Origin: TH-plancto1 sp043777375
GTDB taxonomy: Bacteria; Planctomycetota; Planctomycetia; Planctomycetales; Planctomycetaceae
Length of the DNA stretch: 64,000 nucleotides
Assembly: GCA_043777375.1 (NCBI GenBank)
Contig: JAYWHX010000016.1
Span: 102,516 to 166,515 of the forward strand
Reading direction: 5' to 3'
A program made the position numbers and the translations under genes. This document shows, one piece after another, positions 45,470 through 52,696 of this stretch (the first letter of the stretch is position 1; every line of letters begins with the position of its first letter). The notes under the pieces are model-generated. The model did not search any database. It was not told the origin of the DNA and was given only the letters and a program-made list of their open reading frames with translations.

Positions 45470-45639
45470 GGCTCGGACTTCAACTTGTGAATTTCGGCCA
45501 ACAGCAGCGCCATCTCCTTCTCCAGCCGAGGAATCTCCGCCGGGTCGTCCGGCTGCTTTTTAGCACCCGACAACTGTTGCTGAAGATTGGTCAACTTCTT
45601 CTTCGCGACATCGAGTTGCTTCTGAACTTTTTTGTTCAT
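45466..45639 (-). CDS. 57-residue coiled-coil protein, co-translated with Tsr3-like gene
   Basis: ATG at 45637-45639 reads MNKKVQKQLDVAKKKLTNLQ and ends LAEIHKLKSEP, with stop codon overlapping the ATG of the next gene (ATGA at 45466-45469). The product is almost entirely helical and charged, with heptad-like Leu/Val spacing. Upstream CAGGCG may be the ribosome site. The protein-like composition and overlap argue that it is real. Likely a small partner of the Tsr3-like enzyme; no known family. Confidence 0.65.
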   Translation of the reverse strand: MNKKVQKQLDVAKKKLTNLQQQLSGAKKQPDDPAEIPRLEKEMALLLAEIHKLKSEP

Positions 45640-45812
45640 CGCGAGCGCCTGAGGTGTGTATGGATGGGTGAGAGCAAAATGATATCACGATGAAGCGATC
45701 AACGGGATTCCAAAGCGCTCGACATTGACGAGCCCCTTTCCTAGTCGCGACAGTGAGGCCCGTATTTCCACGATTGAGATGGACGTGGAGTGCTCGCCCC
45801 GAAGGATACCGC

Positions 45813-47042
45813 ATGCCTGCCTCGCTGCTCTCCCCAGATATCGCTTGTCGAAATTCCTATCTGGGTTGGTCTTTGGCGATTCTGTTGTGGGGAGCGACCA
45901 GCCTTCTGGCTGTGGATCCGCCTGCTCCCCAGCGGATCTACCTCGACGAATTCCGCCCTCGTCCGGAGCTACGCTCCGACGAGCATCTGCTCACGAAGGC
46001 CAAGTTCCCTTGCGTGAACGTGCATTCGCATCCGGACCAACTAAGCGACGCTGAAGTCGCCGAGATGGTGCAAGTGATGGATGAATCCAACATCGCCGTC
46101 AGCGTCAGTCTGGATGGTCAGGCCGGGCCGCGCTTCACCGAGCAGATGCAGCGATTCGTTCAGAAATACCCGGGGCGGTTCGTGATGTTCGTGCGGATGG
46201 ACTACATCGGCGATGGGAACCCAGACGACCCGTCGACGTGGGAGATGCATCGTCCGGATTTCGGCGTTCGCATGGCCGACAAACTCAGCGAGGCAGTGAA
46301 GCTCGGAGCGGGCGGGCTGAAGCTGCTCAAAGACCTGGGGCTGAAGCACAAAGACAGCTCCGGAAAACTGATCACCCCCGATGATCCACGTTTCGATCCA
46401 GTGTGGCAGCGAGCAGCGGAACTGGGGGTGCCCGTGCTCTGGCACTGTGCCGATCCCGTCGCCTTCTTCAGGGAGAACAGTGTCCAGAACGAGCGCTGGG
46501 AGGAACTCTACCGACATCCGGAGTGGAGCTTCCACGACGCAGACCTCGCCCACCTTCCCCCACCGCTGAAACTCCCGCCAGGAGTCCCCGCAGCTCATCG
46601 CCAGCTGATCGAAGCTCGCAACCGCGTCATCGCCCGGCACCCGCGTACGCAGTTCATCTGCGCCCACATGGCCGACCTGCCAGAGGATCTCGCCCAGCTG
46701 GATGAGTACCTGACCCAGTACCCGAATATGCATGTCGAGATTTCAGCCCGTGTGTCAGAGCTGGGGCGACAGCCATATACCGCCCGCAAGTTCTTTCTGA
46801 AGCACAGCGATCGCATCCTGTTTGGCACCGATGGAGTTCCCCCAGTGTCCGAGTTGATCCCGCACTGGCGATTTCTGGAGACGTTCGACGAAAACTTCCC
46901 GTACGAGGACAACCCATTTCCGCCCCAAGGGCTGTGGAATATTGATGGAATTGGCCTGCCGGATGAGGTGCTGCGGAAGGTGTATTCCGAGAACGCGGTG
47001 CGGCTCATTCCTGCGGTGAAGCAGACTCTCTCGGGCCGTTAA
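45813..47042 (+). CDS. secreted or periplasmic amidohydrolase (amidohydrolase 2 family)
   Basis: 409 residues from ATG 45813 (AAGGA seven bases upstream). The N terminus has a signal-like helix NSYLGWSLAILLWGATSLLA before VDPPAP. Metal residues of the TIM-barrel amidohydrolase-2 fold are VNVHSHPDQLS (about 70), LWHCADPVAFF (about 210), FICAHMADLPEDL (about 286) and ILFGTDGVPP (about 345). Family members decarboxylate or hydrolyse small acids or lactones. Substrate unknown. Ends ahead of a repeat pair and terminator. Confidence 0.82.
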   Translation: MPASLLSPDIACRNSYLGWSLAILLWGATSLLAVDPPAPQRIYLDEFRPRPELRSDEHLLTKAKFPCVNVHSHPDQLSDAEVAEMVQVMDESNIAVSVSLDGQAGPRFTEQMQRFVQKYPGRFVMFVRMDYIGDGNPDDPSTWEMHRPDFGVRMADKLSEAVKLGAGGLKLLKDLGLKHKDSSGKLITPDDPRFDPVWQRAAELGVPVLWHCADPVAFFRENSVQNERWEELYRHPEWSFHDADLAHLPPPLKLPPGVPAAHRQLIEARNRVIARHPRTQFICAHMADLPEDLAQLDEYLTQYPNMHVEISARVSELGRQPYTARKFFLKHSDRILFGTDGVPPVSELIPHWRFLETFDENFPYEDNPFPPQGLWNIDGIGLPDEVLRKVYSENAVRLIPAVKQTLSGR

Positions 47043-47082
47043 TGCGGATTCGGAATTGGTTGACAAGACCGGCATTCGGAAA

Positions 47083-47138
47083 GGCAGACAGGAATGTCCA
47101 CCCCACTGATGTGTGGCACAGACATTCCTGTCTGTGCC
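47083..47138. repeat. family B repeat, copy 3
   Basis: GGCAGACAGGAATGTCCACC at 47083 begins a family B arm; a second arm (GTGGCACAGACATTCCTGTC) begins at 47113. Together they can form a hairpin around the shared GACATTCCTGTC palindrome. Confidence 0.75.
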
Positions 47139-47249
47139 AACCGGCGACAAATTTCATTCTGCTCACGATGCGATTGCCAGTCCGAAGAAACCGAATGGCA
47201 TCGAGCTCACACAGCGTTCAGAATATCGCACTGGTGAGAATGCAAACAA

Positions 47250-47280
47250 AAACAGCCGGGGCAAATCGCTCCGGCTGTTT
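47250..47280. terminator. bidirectional terminator
   Basis: AAACAGCCGG - 11 bases - CCGGCTGTTT, flanked by A on the left and T on the right. Lies between the convergent amidohydrolase and protease genes and can serve both. Confidence 0.82.
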
Positions 47281-47307
47281 GGATCCAATGGTGGTTACAT
47301 GTCAGGA

Positions 47308-49359
47308 CTACTTCCGAACCGTCAGCTGCCCTTTCAGGCCAGCGACGTAGTCGAGAGAGACATTCAGCAGCTCATCGTTGTAGAAGTTCTTGGGGAAGAT
47401 CTCTTCGTTTTTCTTCTTCTCGTCTTCCTCGCCCATCTGCTTCTTTTCCTCTTCAGCGATGGCCTTGTCGGTTTCTCGCTCTTCGCGAAGGACGGATTCT
47501 TGAAGTGAGACTTCTTTGCGGTTCTTGCGTTCGATGAACCTCAGTATCCCCACTTCGACTTTCTTGAAGTCCTCGCTGCCTCCCAGACGCGTCTCGCTGT
47601 TTTTCTGGAGGGCGGCGACCAACTCGGACGAGACCAGCTTGCCGGGGTTGTACTGGGCGTTGCGAATCTGGTCGAACGGCAGTGCGTTCTCCAGACCGGC
47701 TTCGCCTTCATCGAGGTGGTCGAGGATTGACGGCAGGACGACATCCGAACGGACGCCGCGGTTCTGCGTGCTGTCCCCATTGACGCGGTAGAACTGCTGA
47801 ATCGTCAACTTCAAGCGACCCCGATCAGCCCCGCCGCCGAGGACGCGAAACGCCTGGCGAGCGGAGACCGGCATCAGGTTCTGGACAGTTCCCTTGCCGT
47901 GGGTGGTCGAATCGCCAATCACGATGCCCCGGCGATAATCCTTGATCACACCCGCAAAGATCTCCGACGCGGAGGCCGACATGCGGTTGCAGATCACGAT
48001 GAGCGGGCCGGTGTACAACGCGCCGGGGATCTCGTCTTCTAGTTCTTTGACCTTGCCGGACGGGTCCTTGACCTGCACGACTGGCCCTTGATCAATGAAG
48101 TGCCCAGAGACTTCGATCGCCTCGCTCAATGCTCCGCCGCCATTCCCTCGCAAGTCCATGACCACAGCGTCCACGCCGCCTTGATCGCCGAACTGCCGGA
48201 GAATCTTCTCGACATCGACGGCAGCACTCTTGGCGACATCTCCGTCAGCTGCGCCGAAATCTTTGTAGAACGAGGGCAGGCTAATGACTCCGATTTTTCC
48301 CGCGCGGCCGAGACGATCCTGGGCCTCGATGATTTCTCCCTTAGCCTCGGACTCGGTGAGAGCGACCTTGTCGCGAGTGAGTTCATAAACCACGGTCTCT
48401 CCAGAGAGAGCGGTGAGAACTCGCAGGCGGACCTTGGTTCCGGCCTTACCCCGAATCTTGCGAACGACTTCGCTCAGCTTGATTTCGAAGACCTCTTCGA
48501 TTTCGCCGGTCTCTTGACCCACGCCCGTGATCTTGTCCTTGTCCTTCAGGCGACCGTCCTTGCCAGCAGGACCGCCGGGCATCACTTGATTAACGATCGT
48601 GTATCCATCTTCCGACTTCAGCGAGGCTCCAATCCCGTCGAGGCTCAGACGCATCTGGATGTCAAAATCCTCGGCACTTTCCGGGGACATGTAGGTCGAG
48701 TGCGGATCGAAACACGTGGTCAGTGCTGTCAGATAGAATTCCAGAATCTCGCTCTGCTTCATCTGCTCGATATTCCGCTGGACGGTGCGGTAGCGGCTGT
48801 GCAGACGCTTCTTGCCCTCTTCCTCGGTTTCGTTATCGAGCCGAAATTGAATCAGGTCGTACTTGATTCTCTTACGCCAGCGCTCGTCAACTTCTTCTTG
48901 GGTCCGTGCCCAGGGTAACTCGTCCCCTTTGACGACCATCGACTCATCGACCGTAAAGTCTTGTGGAGCATCAATCAGCGTGTGAGCCTTCGTCAACTGG
49001 ACCAAGAGCCGCTCTTTGTACCGCTTGAACACGTCGTACCCGAATTGCACGTCCCCATTCTTCAGTGCATCGTCCAACGAGACGCGGAACGAGGAGAACT
49101 GGTCGATATCTGTTTGCTGAAAATAGAGCTTGGCCGGGTCGAGATCCTTCAGGAACGAATCAAGCAACATGCTCGAAATACGATCGTCAACCGTTTTACG
49201 GCTGACATGGAATTGCGGAATCATCTGCACGACGATTTTCGTCGTTTCCGCCTCAGCTGCTTCCGCCGCGGGGACCGGACCCGGAGCCGCCAGCACTCCC
49301 AATCCCAACATGCTCAGCAGGTGTGCTGCTCGAGTCCAACGCGGCGAGTTGTCAGCCAT
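47308..49359 (-). CDS. tail-specific (C-terminal processing) protease, Prc/CtpA family S41
   Basis: 683 residues from ATG at 49357-49359. A signal sequence (HLLSMLGLGVLAAPGPVPAA) puts it in the periplasm. Residues about 45-230 are the N-terminal helical domain. PDZ follows (IGASLKSEDGYTIVNQVMPG, about 255), then the S41 core: the serine in RMSASASEIFAGVIK (about 475) and the lysine in STTHGKGTVQNLMP (about 500). Prc clips the C termini of envelope proteins such as lipoproteins and cell-wall enzymes. The C-terminal 100 residues are charged and coiled-coil-like, a form also seen in long Prc proteins. Confidence 0.93.
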   Translation of the reverse strand: MADNSPRWTRAAHLLSMLGLGVLAAPGPVPAAEAAEAETTKIVVQMIPQFHVSRKTVDDRISSMLLDSFLKDLDPAKLYFQQTDIDQFSSFRVSLDDALKNGDVQFGYDVFKRYKERLLVQLTKAHTLIDAPQDFTVDESMVVKGDELPWARTQEEVDERWRKRIKYDLIQFRLDNETEEEGKKRLHSRYRTVQRNIEQMKQSEILEFYLTALTTCFDPHSTYMSPESAEDFDIQMRLSLDGIGASLKSEDGYTIVNQVMPGGPAGKDGRLKDKDKITGVGQETGEIEEVFEIKLSEVVRKIRGKAGTKVRLRVLTALSGETVVYELTRDKVALTESEAKGEIIEAQDRLGRAGKIGVISLPSFYKDFGAADGDVAKSAAVDVEKILRQFGDQGGVDAVVMDLRGNGGGALSEAIEVSGHFIDQGPVVQVKDPSGKVKELEDEIPGALYTGPLIVICNRMSASASEIFAGVIKDYRRGIVIGDSTTHGKGTVQNLMPVSARQAFRVLGGGADRGRLKLTIQQFYRVNGDSTQNRGVRSDVVLPSILDHLDEGEAGLENALPFDQIRNAQYNPGKLVSSELVAALQKNSETRLGGSEDFKKVEVGILRFIERKNRKEVSLQESVLREERETDKAIAEEEKKQMGEEDEKKKNEEIFPKNFYNDELLNVSLDYVAGLKGQLTVRK

Positions 49360-49873
49360 TTGATCCAATCCCTGGTCGTTCGAGTTTGGGGAAATCCGCG
49401 TCGTTGCGGTGAATCCCTCTCATGGGTGAGAATTGATCCTACGCAAATACCGCGAACGTCTCAAGATGCAGTTTTGGAAGAGTGCGATCAAACTTGGTTC
49501 AGAGTCGCCGGAATCGGAGAGTCCAGTGATTCAGGGGCTACCACTTGTGCCATCACGCATGTCAATGGTTGCTGGTACGCAGTTCAATCGGGGGAGTTTT
49601 CTTGCGGGAACGTCGGTTCCAGCCTCTTTTTCGAAATGAATCCCGACAAGTTCGAAACTTGCCAGTGAACTGCATCGCTGAAAAAGTCAGGCTTCTGCGA
49701 ACGAAATCATCCTGTTAATCGTCCAGAAGGTGACACGCAGAGTCGCAGAGGGCGCAGAGAAGAAGGGCAAGCTTCGTGATTTCTCTGCGCCTCTGCGTGA
49801 CAATTTTTTTCGACTGCTCGATGTTTCCTCATCGCAGGGTGAGAATCCGTCAGTGTAGAACTCAATGCTGTCG
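49360..49873. other. intergenic stretch with inverted repeat
   Basis: About 500 bases. A CACGCAGAGTCGCAGAGGGC arm at 49734 pairs with TCTCTGCGCCTCTGCGTG ending at 49801, and a T-run follows at 49803-49810. This looks like a dispersed repeat that could end transcription from the left. No gene supported. Confidence 0.5.
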
Positions 49874-50539
49874 TTACTGCGAACAGGCACTGAGGCATTC
49901 CCCCAGGAACCGGTTCACCTCCGTCGGATGAGTGAGGCTCAGTACGTGTCCACCTCCCGCGATGAGTCGGTCGGGTGTCGTGTGGGAAGCTGGCAGGACA
50001 GGGTCTCTGTCCCCATGGATCTGCCAGACTGGGCAACTGACCTGCGGGGCAGCTGGCCAGCGCAGAATCTGATCTAGCGACCAGCGGAATAACTGGGGGT
50101 CAGCGATCCGAAACTGCTGTGCCAGGCATCGCCGGAGCGGAAACCAAGAGCGGATGCCGGGCCACTCAAACACGCGTGTCAGCGACTGCAATTGCCTGAT
50201 CGGAAGCCAAGGAATCAAGCCCCGGAACGCCCGCCCGAACTTGGCATATCGTGGCAGTTGATCGGGGCCTCGAATGGTGGCGATCAGCACCAAGCTCACA
50301 GGATGCAGATGACTCGCCATCTCTTGAGCCAGCATCCCACCAAATGATAATCCGCCCAAGATGCAGGGCTGATATCGCGTCAGAGAGGCTGCAAATCGCT
50401 CGGCGTAACCAGCGAGCGACTCGCCGGGAAGTGGAGGGAGCCAATCCGGAACGATCAGGTCCGGAAATTCGCTGAGTTGGGGAGCAAAGACTGCTCGACT
50501 GGCAGACAGACCGGGGAGGAGGATGAGAGTCACGGGCAT
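49874..50539 (-). CDS. small alpha/beta-fold hydrolase
   Basis: 221 residues starting MPVTLILLPGLSASRAVFAP. The nucleophile elbow is ILGGLSFGGMLAQE (Ser at about 66), the acid loop GDRDPVLPAS (Asp near 183) and the catalytic His GGGHVLSLTHP (about 200). An oxyanion hole of type LPGLSAS lies near the start. This is the general esterase/lipase type, with no clue to substrate. It precedes mqnE on the same strand by 64 bases and may be co-transcribed. Confidence 0.82.
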   Translation of the reverse strand: MPVTLILLPGLSASRAVFAPQLSEFPDLIVPDWLPPLPGESLAGYAERFAASLTRYQPCILGGLSFGGMLAQEMASHLHPVSLVLIATIRGPDQLPRYAKFGRAFRGLIPWLPIRQLQSLTRVFEWPGIRSWFPLRRCLAQQFRIADPQLFRWSLDQILRWPAAPQVSCPVWQIHGDRDPVLPASHTTPDRLIAGGGHVLSLTHPTEVNRFLGECLSACSQ

Positions 50540-50603
50540 CGAGGAAACTCAATTCCTTGGCTTCCGTCAGCGTATCTGGACGGCTGAATTGCTATGAATT
50601 CTG

Positions 50604-51722
50604 TTACGCCATGACGGACTCGCCGACCGTCCAGCGTGCCCCGTCGCGGATCACGCGCCGATAGAGGGTGTCACGCTCGACCGGTTCGCGGCCTGCTTCA
50701 CGGATCATGCGCAGGAGTTGCTCCACCGGCAGTCCTTCAGGAGTCTTCGCTCCGGCATCGTGGTAGATCAATTCGTGGACGACGGTGCCGTCGATGTCGT
50801 CTGCACCGAAGCCGAGGGCCACCTGGGCGATCGACTCGCCGAGCATGATCCAATACGCCTTGATGTGATCAAAGTTATCGAGCATCAGCCGAGAGATCGC
50901 GACCATCCGCAGGTCCATGTTGCCGGTCGGCTTGGGGATGTGAGCCATACCTGTATTCTCGGGGTGGAATGCCAGCGGGATGCACGTCTGAAAACCGCCG
51001 GTCTCATCCTGCAAGGCTCGCAGCTGGCACAGATGATCGATGCGATGCTTGGCCTCTTCCACATGGCCGTACAGCATCGTCGCATTCGATCTAAGCCCCA
51101 GCTGATGTGCGGCCCGGTGGATCTCGATCCAGCTGGTCGAGTCGGCCTTATGCTCGCAAATCTGCTCGCGCACCGATTGGTCAAATATCTCCGCTCCTCC
51201 GCCGGGCAGGCTCCCCAATCCGGCGTCACGCATCTGCTCCAGCACCCACGTGTACGGCTGCTTGGTGAGATGGGCGAACCAATTGATCTCCACAGCTGTC
51301 CAAGCTTTGATGTGGATCTCGGGCCAAGTTTCGTGGATCACGCGGACCAGATTGACGTACCAGTCAAACTTCTTGAGGTGGTGCAACCCGCCGACGACGT
51401 GAATCTCGGTCGCCCCGCTCGCCTTGGCTTCGAGCACTCGCTCGCGAACCATGTCATCGGAGAACACGTATGACTTGTCGGACTTGAGGTCTGAACGGAA
51501 CGCACAAAACGTGCAGCGATAGACGCAGACGTTTGTCGGGTTCAGATGGATATTCGTGTTGTAGTAAGCGAAGTTCCCATTCTTCCGCTCGCGGACGACG
51601 TTCGCCAGCCGCCCGAGCGTCAGCGTATCGACATGCTCTTCGAGAAACATGCCGTCTTCAAACGAGAGTCGCTCCTCAGCGTAGACCTTGTCTTCGATGG
51701 TGCGAAGCGTAATGGTGGACAT
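50604..51722 (-). CDS. mqnE: aminofutalosine synthase MqnE
   Basis: 372 residues starting MSTITLRTIEDKVYAEERLS. The radical SAM motif is CVYRCTFCAFRSD (about 66-78). EIHVVGGLHHLKKFDWYVNL and AWTAVEINWFAHLTKQ are highly specific to MqnE, which joins the enolpyruvate of 3-[(1-carboxyvinyl)oxy]benzoate to the adenosyl radical to form aminofutalosine. It is step two of the futalosine menaquinone pathway. MqnA, MqnB, MqnC and MqnD are not in the window. The menaquinone would feed complex I at the right edge. Confidence 0.93.
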   Translation of the reverse strand: MSTITLRTIEDKVYAEERLSFEDGMFLEEHVDTLTLGRLANVVRERKNGNFAYYNTNIHLNPTNVCVYRCTFCAFRSDLKSDKSYVFSDDMVRERVLEAKASGATEIHVVGGLHHLKKFDWYVNLVRVIHETWPEIHIKAWTAVEINWFAHLTKQPYTWVLEQMRDAGLGSLPGGGAEIFDQSVREQICEHKADSTSWIEIHRAAHQLGLRSNATMLYGHVEEAKHRIDHLCQLRALQDETGGFQTCIPLAFHPENTGMAHIPKPTGNMDLRMVAISRLMLDNFDHIKAYWIMLGESIAQVALGFGADDIDGTVVHELIYHDAGAKTPEGLPVEQLLRMIREAGREPVERDTLYRRVIRDGARWTVGESVMA

Positions 51723-51905
51723 GTCGTCTCGTGCGATGTGGCAGTGGTGATCGAGTCGGGTATTGAAGACTCTGTGTCTTGAACCGTCAAATCATATCGA
51801 TGTCAACTTGGGAAATCCTGCGTTTGGAACGAGCGTGGCGATTTGTTCACTCTGCCACATCCCTGATTTGGAACCCGGACTGCCACATTGGAGCCTGAAA
51901 TCGCG

Positions 51906-51911
51906 TATACT
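51906..51911 (+). promoter_or_regulatory. -10 box upstream of Uma2 copy 3 (candidate)
   Basis: TATACT 49 bases before the start. TTGGAG at 51888 is too near (12 bases) for a normal spacer, so the -35 is doubtful. Confidence 0.3.
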
Positions 51912-51959
51912 GGCAGCGAGTTCGCTTCAGTCTTGGCTCGCTCCGTGAGGGTTCTTCCC

Positions 51960-52574
51960 ATGTCGACTGCCTCTGTTCCCCAACTGACGCCGCAGCAATA
52001 TCTGGACATTGAGCGAAAGGCGGCATTCAAAAGCGAATTCTTCCGGGGCGAGATGTTCGCCATGGCGGGAGCAAGCTTTCAGCACAACCTCATTCAAGCG
52101 AATCTGATTCGTCGTTTGGCTGAACGTCTGGACGGGACCATTTGCCGTCCGGTCGGCAGCGATCAGCGCGTCCTTGTGACTGCGACCAGTCTTTATACCT
52201 ACTCAGATGTCGTGATTTTTTGCGACCCACCTCAGTTCTCTGACAAGCAGCTTGACACACTCTTAACGCCCAAAGTTCTCATCGAGATCCTCTCTGACTC
52301 GACCGAGAAGTATGATCGCGGGACGAAATCAGCCCACTACCGGCAGATCGATTCGCTGCAAGAGTACGTCCTCGTCTCGCAATCGGAGCCGCGTGTCGAG
52401 GTGTATCAGCGGCTGCCCGATGGCAACTGGCTCTTACGTGAAGCCCTGTCCATCGACCAATCGATCACCCTCGCATCCGTGGGGATCACGCTCCCACTTC
52501 AAGAGGTTTATTTGCGGGTCGAGTTCCCGCCCGTCGTTCCGCAAACCGGCGAAATGCGCTGTAGCGATCCGTAA
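51960..52574 (+). CDS. Uma2 family protein, copy 3
   Basis: 204 residues from ATG 51960 (GTGAGG upstream); an earlier ATG at 51888 is in frame but would precede the -10 box. Metal residues are YTYSDVVIFC (Asp), KVLIEILSDST (Glu) and GTKSAHYRQIDSL (Lys), followed by EYVLVSQSEPRVEVY. All three are thus present. It has a longer, more divergent C terminus than copy 1. It stands between mqnE (divergent) and the PSCyt gene. Confidence 0.85.
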   Translation: MSTASVPQLTPQQYLDIERKAAFKSEFFRGEMFAMAGASFQHNLIQANLIRRLAERLDGTICRPVGSDQRVLVTATSLYTYSDVVIFCDPPQFSDKQLDTLLTPKVLIEILSDSTEKYDRGTKSAHYRQIDSLQEYVLVSQSEPRVEVYQRLPDGNWLLREALSIDQSITLASVGITLPLQEVYLRVEFPPVVPQTGEMRCSDP

Positions 52575-52696
52575 ATCACCGATCGGAGCGAATCGCAAAC
52601 CGTAGGCATCAATCCATCCCGATGTTAGCATGACGGTCAGTCATTGAGCGTTTCTCATTGACCCCCCGGCACACTGACTCGACGAGGCTGGCATTG

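Noticed and set aside
48088..48918. 276-residue plus-strand frame inside the protease gene
   Set aside because: Shadow of the PDZ and S41 domain; no start signal.
50718..51473. 251-residue plus-strand frame inside mqnE
   Set aside because: Antisense to highly conserved MqnE motifs.
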